Positions 24,939 through 33,695 of a stretch of 64,000 nt of DNA are shown one piece after another. The DNA comes from Desulfonatronum sp. SC1. GTDB taxonomy: Bacteria > Desulfobacterota > Desulfovibrionia > Desulfovibrionales > Desulfonatronaceae. Position 1 is the first letter of the stretch; each line of letters opens with the position of its first letter. Under the pieces are notes generated by a model, which worked only from the letters and a program-made list of their open reading frames with translations, did not search any database and was not told where the DNA came from. Made by a program: the position numbers and the translations under genes. The DNA is taken from positions 1 through 64,000 of the forward strand of contig NZ_PZKN01000025.1 of assembly GCF_003046795.1 (NCBI RefSeq), in the 5' to 3' direction.

Positions 24939-26531
24939 TGGAAGGAACGCTCGAGCTTCGCGGCTTGTGGCGGCTTCCAGCACCGTGACGATCCGTTGAG
25001 CGTAGAGGTGTTTTTTCAAGATGTGGTCGCGCCACGCGCGTCCGAGATCCTCGATCAGGGAAGAGTCCTTGTCCAGCCTGCGTATGAGAGCGTGCAGTGA
25101 TGCCGGAGTTGCGAAAGCGACTTCCTGGACCAGTTCCGGGTCGAAGATCTCCAGGCCCGGGGTGAGATCCGTGAGCAGGAAGCCTCCCGCGGCCCAGACG
25201 TCGAAATTTCGCTGGGTCAGCCCGTGGGGCAGGAGCAGGCTGGTCAGGTTCAGGGTGAAGCGGGCCTGACGGTATATTTGAACCAAGGGGCCGTAATAGT
25301 CCACTTCCGGGCGGACGTCGCTCTCTTCAAGCAGGTCGTTCCAGCCCGTGTCTCCGAAAACGGTCAGATTCCCATCCCCGCCCGCCGCCTGAAGATATGC
25401 CGCGCGGCGACGTCGACTGAACTCCTCGGCGGCGAACCCCACCTGACGCACGGCTTGTCCCGGCCACAAAACCGGGAAACGCAGCTGTTGCCACCACCAG
25501 GAAAAGTCCGGTCGTCCGCCCTGGGCCATGAAGGCCGTGGCCGTGAGTTCCAGGTCTTCCGGGACGACGCACCCGGCGAAGAATCGTTTCTTGCCCGGAA
25601 ACGCCGAGCGCCCGACGAACACGATCCTACGCCGAAGATCAAACCAGTCACCCCTTGGGGCTGGAGGTGTTTCCTGATTCAGAAAATGCTCGGCCGCGGC
25701 CAGGGGCAGATGGAAGACCCTGGTCGCGCCGTGGTCAAGCAGGCGGGGGATGAACCAGTCGTCCGTGACGAACAACCGGCACTGCTTCCAGTAGGCCGAG
25801 CGCAGTCCGGACAATAGATGGAACGGGTTGTCCACGCACCAGACGCAGACCTGAATCCCGGCTTGTCGAAGCAGTGCGTGGTTTTGGCCCAGAGGGTCCA
25901 AGCCCTGGAAATTGACGCTGAAAAACAGGTTCGGTCGCTGTTCCCGCAACCGTTCCAGGGTTTCCCGAGGCGACATGGATTCCGGTACGAACCGTACGGT
26001 CAGTCCCTGGGAGGTGAAGGCTCGGCTCAGTTCTCGGGTCAACAGCCTATGTTCGGATGAAGGCAGCCAAACAACGGCCTTGTCTTGGACGGTCGGGGGC
26101 GGAAGCCGTCGCAGGGCGGCCAGGGCCAGCACCGGGGACCAGAAGTCCGGGAAGAGGGTCAATCCCGGTCCGTAGAACAGGATGGTCCTGGCGGTCAGCT
26201 CCGGGTCGTCCAGGTCTTCCAGGGATACGGCCCGCCAATGCGAGGGCAGGGCGGCTCGGTGACCGGAGGGTGCCTGGTGTTGGATTTGACGTTGCAGCTC
26301 CGGGCATTCCAGGTAGGCCACGTCGCCGCGCCCTCGGAGCATGTCCACGGCAACCGTCGGGTCCGGCCCGATGCCCAGCAGGAGAACTCCAGGGTTTTCA
26401 GCTCCGTCTCCGGCGTGCAGTAACTGATACTGTTCCGGATTGTCGGGAAGAGACTTGCGGCGTCCGAATTGGTCCAGAACCTGAATGCGTTGAGGTCGAT
26501 TTTTTCGGGCTTCCGTCGGTTTGCCGGTCAT
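24933..26531 (-). CDS. CgeB-like glycosyltransferase
   Basis: A 532-residue protein with a GT-B-like C-terminal half: VCVWCVDNPFHLL near residue 230, RRRIVFVGRSAF near 305, and the Glyco_trans_1_2-type segment LTVFGDTGWNDLL...VDYYGPL...TLNLTSLLLPHGLTQRNFDVWAAGGFLLTD near 390-460. The N-terminal 200 residues look lineage-specific. CgeB-type proteins add sugars to spore or surface glycans; in this group they are common in maf/flagellin and LPS regions. No signal peptide. Confidence 0.8.
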   Translation of the reverse strand: MTGKPTEARKNRPQRIQVLDQFGRRKSLPDNPEQYQLLHAGDGAENPGVLLLGIGPDPTVAVDMLRGRGDVAYLECPELQRQIQHQAPSGHRAALPSHWRAVSLEDLDDPELTARTILFYGPGLTLFPDFWSPVLALAALRRLPPPTVQDKAVVWLPSSEHRLLTRELSRAFTSQGLTVRFVPESMSPRETLERLREQRPNLFFSVNFQGLDPLGQNHALLRQAGIQVCVWCVDNPFHLLSGLRSAYWKQCRLFVTDDWFIPRLLDHGATRVFHLPLAAAEHFLNQETPPAPRGDWFDLRRRIVFVGRSAFPGKKRFFAGCVVPEDLELTATAFMAQGGRPDFSWWWQQLRFPVLWPGQAVRQVGFAAEEFSRRRRAAYLQAAGGDGNLTVFGDTGWNDLLEESDVRPEVDYYGPLVQIYRQARFTLNLTSLLLPHGLTQRNFDVWAAGGFLLTDLTPGLEIFDPELVQEVAFATPASLHALIRRLDKDSSLIEDLGRAWRDHILKKHLYAQRIVTVLEAATSREARAFLPS

Positions 26532-26595
26532 TGGGGGCGCTTGGCTCTGGAGCGGGTTTCAGGTAAGCTGCCCGGCGGAAACAGAGGTGGGCAGG

Positions 26596-27183
26596 ATGAA
26601 AACGTATCGGGATCATTACTTTCAACGGGCCAAGCAGGACAACTATCCGGCTCGTTCGGTGTACAAGCTCAAGGAAGCGGACAAGCGGTTCAAGCTGTTG
26701 CGTCCCGGTCAAAAGGTGCTGGATCTGGGCGCGTCACCGGGGTCGTGGTCGCTGTTCGCCGCCGGGAAAGTCGGTCCCGCGGGCCGCTTGCTGGCTCTGG
26801 ATCTGAATCCATTAACCATCGAGCTGCCCGAACAGGCGCTGTTCATGCAGGGAGACGTTTTCGACGAGTCCGGAGACGGCTATCGCCTGATCCTCGAAAC
26901 GGCCCCGTTTGACGTGGTGCTCAGCGACATGGCGCCCCGCACCACGGGCGTCAAGTTCGCGGACCAGGCCCGTTCCCTGGACCTGGCCGATCAGGCCCTT
27001 GCACTGTGTAAAGCCTGCCTGATAAAGGGCGGCTCGTTCGTGGTCAAGTTCTTCGAAGCCCAGGAAGCCAAGCTGTTGCTGGACGAAATGCGGACCGTCT
27101 TTGCTCGGGTCCAAGGCTTCAAACCCAGAAGTTCCCGGGCGGAGAGCAAGGAAATGTTCTACATCGCCACCGGGAAGAAATAG
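26596..27183 (+). CDS. rlmE: 23S rRNA 2'-O-ribose methyltransferase (RlmE/FtsJ)
   Basis: A 195-residue Rossmann methyltransferase modifying U2552 of 23S rRNA. SAM motif VLDLGASPGSWS near residues 40-51, VLSDMAPRTTG with the catalytic Asp near 107, VVKFFE with the catalytic Lys near 149, and the N-terminal RAKQDNYPARSVYKL. ATG 26596 follows GAGGTGGGCAGG. Divergent from the CgeB-like gene with a 64-base gap. Confidence 0.93.
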   Translation: MKTYRDHYFQRAKQDNYPARSVYKLKEADKRFKLLRPGQKVLDLGASPGSWSLFAAGKVGPAGRLLALDLNPLTIELPEQALFMQGDVFDESGDGYRLILETAPFDVVLSDMAPRTTGVKFADQARSLDLADQALALCKACLIKGGSFVVKFFEAQEAKLLLDEMRTVFARVQGFKPRSSRAESKEMFYIATGKK

Positions 27184-27264
27184 GCGGACCTCACGTTGGG
27201 CTTGATGCGGGTCGGTATTATTCTTCATATGGGGTAACTACCTAGCACAGAGTAATGCCGTTGC

Positions 27265-27354
27265 CGGGGTCGGAGTCGGAATCGGAATCGGGATCGAAAA
27301 CGCTGGGAGGCGTTCAAATTTTTTTTCTGTTCCGATTCCGATCCCGACCCCGAT
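27265..27354. repeat. TCGNNA-hexamer intergenic repeat, copy 2
   Basis: Five GTCGGA/ATCGGA hexamers on the left, GATCGAAAACGCT in the core with a small GCG hairpin, a T8 run, then CCGATT/CCGACC hexamers on the right. The two sides pair over about 24 bases. It shares layout and core with 1497-1585. The flanks of this rlmE-yebC gap hold nothing else clear. Confidence 0.75.
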
Positions 27355-27419
27355 GGCCGCAGGAAGAGCACACAACGTGTGCCGAGTAGTTACAATCAAA
27401 CGTTAATCAAGGATACTCC

Positions 27420-28163
27420 ATGGCAGGACACAGCAAGTGGAAAAACATCCAGGCCCGTAAATCCGTGCAGGACAAAAAACGGGGCAAGGTCTTCACCAAG
27501 GTGACCAAGGAAATCATGCTCGCGGCCAGGCAGGGCGGCGGTGATCCGGACATCAACGCCCGGCTGCGTACGGCCATTGCCGCGGCCAAGGCCGTGAACC
27601 TGCCCAAGGACAAGATCGACACGGCCATGAAAAAAGGGACCGGCGAACTGGGCGGCGAGGCCCTGGACGAGATCACTTACGAGGGCTACGGGCCGGGCGG
27701 AGTGGCCATTCTCGTGGACGCGGCCACGGACAACCGCAACCGGACCGTGGCGGATGTTCGGCACATCTTTTCCAAGAACGGCGGGAACCTGGGCGAATCC
27801 GGGTGCGTGGGCTGGATGTTCGACAAGAAGGGCGTGTTCACCTTCAACCGGGCCGACCATACCGACGAGCAACTCCTGGAAATCGGTCTGGATGCCGGGG
27901 TGGAGGACATCCGCGAAGACGGTGAAGTCTGGGAGGTCAGCACGTCTCAGGAGCATTTCCAGGCCGTGCAGGAGGCTTTTGCCGCGGCCGGACTGACCTC
28001 GCTGAGCGAAGAAGTGACCATGGTTCCCCAGAACCTGGTTCCCGTGGACGTGGAGATCGGACGTAAGATCATCCGGTTGATGGATGCCCTGGAAGACTAT
28101 GACGACGTCCAGAACGTGCATGTGAACTGCGACTTTCCGGAAGAATTGATGCAGGATGAATAG
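27420..28163 (+). CDS. yebC: YebC/PmpR-family protein
   Basis: A 247-residue cytoplasmic protein of the YebC/PmpR family, long annotated as transcription regulator and now also linked to translation of difficult peptide motifs. It starts MAGHSKWKNIQARKSVQDKKRGKVF, with the acidic LPKDKIDTAMKKGTG and ITYEGYGPGGVAILV segments of the family. Full length (about 245). It precedes ruvC by 72 bases, the common yebC-ruvCAB arrangement. Confidence 0.93.
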   Translation: MAGHSKWKNIQARKSVQDKKRGKVFTKVTKEIMLAARQGGGDPDINARLRTAIAAAKAVNLPKDKIDTAMKKGTGELGGEALDEITYEGYGPGGVAILVDAATDNRNRTVADVRHIFSKNGGNLGESGCVGWMFDKKGVFTFNRADHTDEQLLEIGLDAGVEDIREDGEVWEVSTSQEHFQAVQEAFAAAGLTSLSEEVTMVPQNLVPVDVEIGRKIIRLMDALEDYDDVQNVHVNCDFPEELMQDE

Positions 28164-28185
28164 CCGGTCGAGGACGATTCCCTTG

Positions 28186-28223
28186 CCTGGGCCAGGACCT
28201 GGGCCAGGACCTGGGTCTGGGCC
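28186..28223. repeat. Short tandem repeat upstream of ruvC
   Basis: Two exact 12-base units CCTGGGCCAGGA followed by a variant unit. Each unit is nearly palindromic, so it can also fold. It ends 12 bases before the ruvC start. Confidence 0.7.
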
Positions 28224-28235
28224 AAGGGGAAGGGA

Positions 28236-28742
28236 TTGATCGTCCTGGGGATTGATCCCGGCTCGCGGATCACCGGGTACGGTCTGATCAGCGAGATTTC
28301 TGGTCGGTTGTCCCTGATCGACGCCGGGACCATCCGGACCACCCCGGACGCCGGGATGGATGTCCGCCTTGGCCAGATTTTTTTTCGGCTCGTGGAAATC
28401 ATCTCCCTGCATCAACCCGCCAACAGCGCCATTGAAAACGTGTTTCAGGCTCGCAACCCGTCTTCCGCGCTCAAGCTCGGCCAGGCTAGGGGCGTAGCCA
28501 TCGCGGCCTGCGCCCAGGGTAGGGTTCCGGTGTTCAGCTACGAGCCGACCATGATCAAGAAAAGCATCGTGGGCGTGGGGCGGGCGGAAAAGTCCCAGGT
28601 GGCCTTCATGGTGGCGCGGCTTTTGGGGGTATCCAAGCCGGACTGGGCTCTGGACGCCAGCGACGCGCTGGCCGTAGCCATCTGTCACGTCAACCAGCAG
28701 CGCTTTTTTCGTCTGACCGACGGGAGCCGAAATCATGGCTGA
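28236..28742 (+). CDS. ruvC: Holliday junction endonuclease RuvC
   Basis: A 168-residue resolvase with all four acidic residues: D7 (GIDPGS), E67 (AIENVF), D140 and D143 (LDASDAL), matching D7, E66, D138 and D141 of E. coli. The start is TTG 28236 with AAGGGA just upstream; there is no ATG or GTG that keeps the GIDPGS motif at the N terminus. It acts with RuvA and RuvB, whose genes follow. Confidence 0.93.
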   Translation: MIVLGIDPGSRITGYGLISEISGRLSLIDAGTIRTTPDAGMDVRLGQIFFRLVEIISLHQPANSAIENVFQARNPSSALKLGQARGVAIAACAQGRVPVFSYEPTMIKKSIVGVGRAEKSQVAFMVARLLGVSKPDWALDASDALAVAICHVNQQRFFRLTDGSRNHG

Positions 28743-28750
28743 ACGCCAAA

Positions 28751-28773
28751 CCCGTCATCCCCGCGAAGACGGG
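28751..28773. repeat. REP-like hairpin between ruvC and ruvA
   Basis: CCCGTC (28751-28756) pairs with GACGGG (28768-28773) around CATCCCCGCGAA. Related in sequence to the element at 12722-12741. Confidence 0.6.
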
Positions 28774-28877
28774 TATCCGGATCATGCTCGCTTGGTTGTT
28801 GTACAGTTACAAGGTTGCCGCCTCTCTTGGCGGTTCCCTCGCCAAGCTTCCCTTCTTCTCACCCGTTCGAGGCACTC

Positions 28878-29483
28878 GTGATCGGATACCTGCAAGGCCA
28901 GATTCTGCAAAAGATTCCAAAGGGCTGCATTCTGGTCACCTCCGGAGGGGTGGGGTACGCCCTGGTTTTGCCGGTGCGAGAGATTCAAAATCTGTCTGCC
29001 CCCGGAGACGAAGTCGCCTATTTCGTCTACACCCTGGTCCGTGAGGACGCCCTGGAACTGTATGGCTTCACGACATGGGAAGAGCGGGCCGCTTTCGAGA
29101 TCATGCTGAGCATTTCCAAATTGGGTCCGAAAACCGCCCTGGCGATCCTTTCCCATTTCGACCTGGCCTCTTTGCGGGAAACCGTGGCCAAGCAGGACGG
29201 CTACTCCCTGTCCAAGGTCCCAGGCATCGGCCAGAAGACCGCCCAGCGCATCCTTCTGGAGCTGCAAGACAAACTGAAGATCCTGCCCGCGGCCCCTCGC
29301 CAAGCCGGAGCTCCCTCCGGCCCGTCCTGGGTCCGGGGGGACATATTGGCCGGGTTGGTCAACCTCGGGTACTCTGAAGCCGAGGTCGCCCCTCTGGTGG
29401 ATGCGGCCCTGCGAGACGAACCGGACCTGGCTCCCGGCGAGGTGATTCGGGTCGTGCTGAAAGGAATGGCGTCCCAAAAATGA
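28878..29483 (+). CDS. ruvA: Holliday junction helicase subunit RuvA
   Basis: A 201-residue DNA-binding subunit. Starts VIGYLQGQILQK, has FVYTLVREDALELYGF at the end of domain I, the helix-hairpin-helix motifs in LSISKLGPKTALAILS and LSKVPGIGQKTAQRILLEL, and a C-terminal UBA-like domain. GTG 28878 (GAGG upstream) gives the normal 200-residue length; the in-frame ATG 63 bases earlier does not fit the family. Confidence 0.93.
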   Translation: MIGYLQGQILQKIPKGCILVTSGGVGYALVLPVREIQNLSAPGDEVAYFVYTLVREDALELYGFTTWEERAAFEIMLSISKLGPKTALAILSHFDLASLRETVAKQDGYSLSKVPGIGQKTAQRILLELQDKLKILPAAPRQAGAPSGPSWVRGDILAGLVNLGYSEAEVAPLVDAALRDEPDLAPGEVIRVVLKGMASQK

Positions 29484-29595
29484 TTTCGGAAATAATCGTG
29501 AAAACGTCACGAACCAGCGGAAAAAGCGCTCATACTCATTTGCGTTGGATCAAGGACGGCTGTCGCCAAGCACGGCGAATACGTGAGCAAGCGCG

Positions 29596-30621
29596 ATGAC
29601 CCAGGCTCAAGCGTCACCCCAAACATTACCCATTGAAGAGACCATCCGGCCGAAACGGTTGGAGGACTTCATCGGCCAGGATGATTTGCGGGCCAATCTG
29701 CGGGTTTTTCTGCAGGCGGCCCGGGATCGCGGACAAGCCCTGGACCATACCTTGTTCTATGGCCCTCCCGGACTGGGTAAGACCACCTTGGCCCAGATCA
29801 TGGCCAACGAGCTGGGCGTGAATCTTGTGACCACATCCGGTCCGGTTCTGGAGCGCAGTGGGGACTTGGCCGCCATCGTGACCAACCTGGGGCGTCAGGA
29901 TCTGCTGTTCATCGATGAAATTCACCGCATGCCGGCCAGCGTGGAGGAGATTCTCTATCCGGCCATGGAGGATTTCAAGCTGGATCTGATTATCGGTCAA
30001 GGGCCGGGCGCACGCACCGTGAAGATCGACCTGGAACCCTTCACCCTGGTCGGGGCCACGACCCGCCTCGGCCTGCTGACCTCTCCGCTGCGGGATCGCT
30101 TTGGCGTGATTGCACGGCTGAATTTTTACAACGAGGCGGAGCTGGCGACCATCATCCGGCGGGCCGCGGCCCTGCTGTCCGCGACGATTACCGACGGCGG
30201 CGCATTGGAGATCGGCCGCCGCGCCCGGGGTACGCCCCGGATCGCCAACCGCCTGCTGCGCCGGGTTTGGGACTTCGCCTCGGTGCAGGGCGGCATACAA
30301 ATCGACGCCCGGTTAGCCCAGGAGGCCTTGGGCCGGATGGACGTGGACGCCCACGGTCTGGATCAGATGGACCGGCGCATCCTCAGCGCTCTGATCAAGC
30401 AGTTCCAGGGCGGTCCGGTGGGGGTCAAGACCCTGGCCGTGGCCTGCTCTGAAGAGGTGCGGACCATCGAGGACATCTACGAGCCGTACCTGATCCAATG
30501 CGGGTTCATCAAACGCACGGCCCGCGGCCGCGTGGCCACGGCCCAGGCTTTCGCCCACCTCAAGGAACGCATTCCTCAAGCCTTCGCCGCTCGGGAGCAA
30601 GGGGCGTTGGATTTTGAGTAA
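29596..30621 (+). CDS. ruvB: Holliday junction branch-migration ATPase RuvB
   Basis: A 341-residue AAA+ motor. Walker [10 protein letters not shown] at residues 56-64, Walker B LLFIDEIH near 104, sensor GATTR near 155 and a C-terminal winged helix (GPVGVKTLA...[17 protein letters not shown]). Full length. Preceded by a 112-base gap after ruvA in the same direction. Confidence 0.96.
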   Translation: MTQAQASPQTLPIEETIRPKRLEDFIGQDDLRANLRVFLQAARDRGQALDHTLFYGPPGLGKTTLAQIMANELGVNLVTTSGPVLERSGDLAAIVTNLGRQDLLFIDEIHRMPASVEEILYPAMEDFKLDLIIGQGPGARTVKIDLEPFTLVGATTRLGLLTSPLRDRFGVIARLNFYNEAELATIIRRAAALLSATITDGGALEIGRRARGTPRIANRLLRRVWDFASVQGGIQIDARLAQEALGRMDVDAHGLDQMDRRILSALIKQFQGGPVGVKTLAVACSEEVRTIEDIYEPYLIQCGFIKRTARGRVATAQAFAHLKERIPQAFAAREQGALDFE

Positions 30622-30630
30622 AGGATATAC

Positions 30631-31380
30631 ATGTCTCAAGCCAAGTTGAACGTACGGCTTCTGTCCATGACCCCCGACGCCTTGGCCGTAATCTACGCCG
30701 CGTTTCGGCAGTGTTACAGCCCCGGATACGTGGGCGATCTCTGGCCGAGGCTGGTGGGAGGGGAGGTGGACCCAGCGGAGCAGGCCCGTTTCGTCGCGGA
30801 CGTGATGGAGTCCGGCCATCACAGCCCGGTGGAGCACGTCAGCTTCACCTTTGCCGTGGAAGGGGTTTCCCGGGCCTTGACCCATCAACTGGTGCGTCAT
30901 CGGCTGGCCTCCTATTCCCAGCAAAGCCAGCGCTACGTGAACGAGAGCGGGTTCGAGTACGTGCTGCCGCCCCAGATCGCCAAGATTCCGGAAGCCAGGG
31001 AACTGTTCGAGGAATTCATGGCCCGGACCGCCGAAACCTACGGGCGCTTGCGGGAACTGCTCCAGGCCCATGGCCGCAAGGGGGCCAAGGCCAACGAGGA
31101 TGCCCGGTTCGTTCTGCCCCAGGCCGCGGAGAGCAAAATCGTCCTGACCATGAACTGCCGCAGCCTGCTGCACTTCTTCGCCCTGCGCTGCTGCGAGCGC
31201 GCTCAGTGGGAAATTCGGGCCATGGCCAAGGAAATGCTGGTCATTTGCCAAGAGCAGTTGCCGGTCGTGTTCCAGCACGCCGGGGCACGTTGCGTCGGCC
31301 TGGGGTACTGTCCCGAAGGGGAGCGCTTTACCTGCGGCCGCTATCCGTTGCAGCCGAAGCCGGCGCAATCCGGAGGATAA
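30631..31380 (+). CDS. thyX: Flavin-dependent thymidylate synthase
   Basis: A 249-residue enzyme making dTMP from dUMP with methylene-THF and FAD. The ThyX signature RHRxxSxxxxSxR is RHRLASYSQQSQR near residues 90-102, and HHSPVEHVSFTF and CRSLLHFFALR are also typical. AAAGGATATAC precedes the ATG, 9 bases after ruvB, so it is co-transcribed. Its last 53 bases overlap the convergent larC. Confidence 0.95.
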   Translation: MSQAKLNVRLLSMTPDALAVIYAAFRQCYSPGYVGDLWPRLVGGEVDPAEQARFVADVMESGHHSPVEHVSFTFAVEGVSRALTHQLVRHRLASYSQQSQRYVNESGFEYVLPPQIAKIPEARELFEEFMARTAETYGRLRELLQAHGRKGAKANEDARFVLPQAAESKIVLTMNCRSLLHFFALRCCERAQWEIRAMAKEMLVICQEQLPVVFQHAGARCVGLGYCPEGERFTCGRYPLQPKPAQSGG

Positions 31381-32641
31381 TCTCCTCCCCTCGTTCGTCG
31401 CCTTCATTCAGGCCGTCTTTTTCTTCAAGAGTTTTTCCCGCGCATTGCTGATCCGAGGCGTTGCACGGCTTCAGCAAGTAGCGCAACTGGGCCACGGATC
31501 GCCCCGTCCGCTTGGCCAGTTCCTGGAGAGCCTCGAATTCCGGACGTTCGTATCGCTGATCTTCCATTTCCGCTTGTTTGACCGGCAACTCGCCCATGGG
31601 CGTCTCGGCCACGGTCTCTCCCCGGGCCAGGACGACTCGCTCCAGGCGTTGGCGCCGTACGCCCAGGGTTAATGTCTGCTGGAAGACGGCCTGTTGCACG
31701 GCGGCTGCATTCTCCGGCCTGCAGAGCACCTGAAGCTGGCCGCCCGGACGATTTTTCTTCATCATCCCCGGAAGAAACAGAACATCCAGTGCACCGACCT
31801 CGAACAACGCCTCGAAACAGCCCCCCAATTCCTCTCCGGTCAGATGGTCGATGTTCGTGGAGAACTGGACAACCTCTTCCGTGCGTTCCGTGCCCGCGTT
31901 CGGCGATTCCGCGCGGTCGGCGGGAGAGGAAGGGACATGGAGCAGGCAGCGCAAGGCGTTGGGCTGGTCGGCCAATTCCATAGTGCCGAGCCCAATGCCG
32001 CACCGGTGCAGCGTTCCTTGCGGTCCGGGACGGAATTCGTCCACCAGTTGGTCTACAAGAAGAGCCCCGGTGGGGGTGATCAGCTCCACCGTGTGGTCCG
32101 TGCTGAAAACGGGTTTACCGTGGAGCAGTTCCACCACCGCAGGGGCGGGCAAAGGCAGGAGGCCGTGGGCGCAGCGCACTTGGCCTCGAAACCAGGGCAG
32201 CGGTCCGGCATACACGGTGGCTATCCCCAACTCGTGCAGCCCCCAGAAAGCCCCAACTACGTCCACCACTGTGTCCACGGCGCCGACTTCATGAAAATGG
32301 ATGGCCGACGGATCAACGCCGTGAACCTTGGCCTCCACTTCGGCCAGTCGCTCAAAGGCCCGCCTGGCGCGTCGTTCCACATCCGGAGCCAAGGCCAAGC
32401 CGTCCAGAAGTCGCAGAATATCCGGAAGACGGCGCAACGGCTGCGCGACGTTCGATCGTATTTCCAATCGTTTCCCCGCAAGTCCACACCGGACGTCTTG
32501 CTCCGTGCGCAGATTCAAATCCATTCCGGCCTGGTGAAAAAGCCGTTCCAGGTCGGCGATATCCAATCCAAGATCAATCAAGCCGGCGAGCAGCATATCA
32601 CCACTGATCCCGCTAGGGCAGTCCAAATACAGTGCTTTCAT
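31328..32641 (-). CDS. larC: LarC nickel-insertion protein (nickel-pincer cofactor synthesis)
   Basis: A 437-residue protein that inserts Ni into pyridinium-3,5-bisthiocarboxylate mononucleotide, completing the cofactor of lactate racemase and related enzymes. It starts MKALYLDCPSGISGDM (family motif at 7-16), and continues with FHEVGAVDTVVDVVGAF and NIDHLTGEELGGCFEAL. In Lactobacillus LarC is split and joined by programmed frameshifting; here it is one continuous frame. ATG 32641 has AAAGGAAA upstream. No larB or larE gene lies nearby. Confidence 0.9.
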   Translation of the reverse strand: MKALYLDCPSGISGDMLLAGLIDLGLDIADLERLFHQAGMDLNLRTEQDVRCGLAGKRLEIRSNVAQPLRRLPDILRLLDGLALAPDVERRARRAFERLAEVEAKVHGVDPSAIHFHEVGAVDTVVDVVGAFWGLHELGIATVYAGPLPWFRGQVRCAHGLLPLPAPAVVELLHGKPVFSTDHTVELITPTGALLVDQLVDEFRPGPQGTLHRCGIGLGTMELADQPNALRCLLHVPSSPADRAESPNAGTERTEEVVQFSTNIDHLTGEELGGCFEALFEVGALDVLFLPGMMKKNRPGGQLQVLCRPENAAAVQQAVFQQTLTLGVRRQRLERVVLARGETVAETPMGELPVKQAEMEDQRYERPEFEALQELAKRTGRSVAQLRYLLKPCNASDQQCAGKTLEEKDGLNEGDERGEEIILRIAPASAATDSGRR

Positions 32642-32770
32642 GGTTTCCTTTCCAGAGCTGAACTGGTATGTCTTTCCCATTCGATAGATACAGGTCTTTC
32701 GGCATGAGCCGGGCGCGGCGACGACCCGGCAGCACGGGCCTTAACTGAGTGCTGAGAAAAGTTTTTTGTC

Positions 32771-32974
32771 AGCAGTCCGTTCAAAAACCTCAAGCGCAAG
32801 GAGCCAGAAAAGCTACCGGACACGTCCTGTGTCCGGCCCTCACGGGCTGTGGCTTCGCCACATTTTCGATTTACCGTACTGACAATCGAATCAAGGTCGA
32901 AGCGTATTTGCGATACGTGAGAGTTTGAACTTTTTGCGGCGACGCAGCAATTGGGAGTTTTTCAACGGACTGCT
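32771..32974. mobile_element. MITE-like element with 18-bp terminal inverted repeats
   Basis: AGCAGTCCGTTCAAAAAC (32771-32788) and its reverse complement with one mismatch (32957-32974) bound a 204-base non-coding stretch. Inside are perfect hairpins: CCGGACAC/GTGTCCGG near 32816-32836, TGTGGC/GCCACA near 32860 and CGTAT/ATACG near 32908. It lies between larC and the CBS gene and ends about 20 bases before the latter's ribosome site. No target-site duplication is obvious. It may be a small non-autonomous transposon or a structured RNA. Confidence 0.5.
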
Positions 32975-33004
32975 CATGTCTCATCTTCCAAGGAGGAACC
33001 ATCA

Positions 33005-33682
33005 ATGCTTATCAGTGATTGGATGACCAGGGAGGTCATTACCGTGGAGCCGGACGTCTCCATGATGAAAGTTTCCAAGATCATGAAGGAAAAGCGTATC
33101 CGTCGCCTTCCCGTGGTGGCTGCCGACAAGAAATTGCTCGGCATCGTCACGGACCGGGATATCAAGGAAGCCTCGCCGTCCAAGGCAACCACCCTTGATA
33201 TCCACGAACTGTACTATCTCCTTTCGGAGATCAAGGTCAAAGACATCATGACCAAAAAGCCCTTCACCGTCCTGCCGGAGGACACCATTGAGCGAGCGGC
33301 CCTGGTCATGATGGAAAAGCGGGTCGGCGGCCTGCCCGTGGTCGACGCTCAGGGCAAGATTGCCGGGATCATTACGGAGAGCGACATCTTCAAGGTGCTG
33401 ATTGCCATAACCGGAGCGCATTTCGGCGGCGTCCTGCTGGCTTTCAAGCTTCCCAACACCGAAGGCAGTCTCAAGGAAGTGCTTGAAGTGTTGCGCCACG
33501 AACAAGCCCGGATCATCAGCATCCTGACCTCCTACGGCCAGCAGGAGGAAGAAGGTTATCGGCAGGTGTATGTCCGGATTCAAGACCTGGAAAAGAACGT
33601 CCTGGATGCCTTGTTGGAGAAATTGAGAAAGCAGTTCGATTTGCTGTACTGGGCCAGAGATAGCCTGCACCCCGTAAAATAG
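33005..33682 (+). CDS. CBS-domain pair protein
   Basis: A 225-residue cytoplasmic regulator-like protein. Two CBS modules occupy residues 7-60 (DWMTREVITVEP...LPVVAADKKLLGIVTDRDI) and 77-135 (DIMTKKPFTVLPEDTIERAALVMMEKRVGGLPVVDAQGKIAGIITESDIF); a C-terminal ACT-like segment (about 148-215) follows. Such proteins sense adenine nucleotides. AAGGAGG gives a strong ribosome site for ATG 33005. No partner gene adjoins it. Confidence 0.88.
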   Translation: MLISDWMTREVITVEPDVSMMKVSKIMKEKRIRRLPVVAADKKLLGIVTDRDIKEASPSKATTLDIHELYYLLSEIKVKDIMTKKPFTVLPEDTIERAALVMMEKRVGGLPVVDAQGKIAGIITESDIFKVLIAITGAHFGGVLLAFKLPNTEGSLKEVLEVLRHEQARIISILTSYGQQEEEGYRQVYVRIQDLEKNVLDALLEKLRKQFDLLYWARDSLHPVK

Positions 33683-33695
33683 AGGGGCGCGGCGA

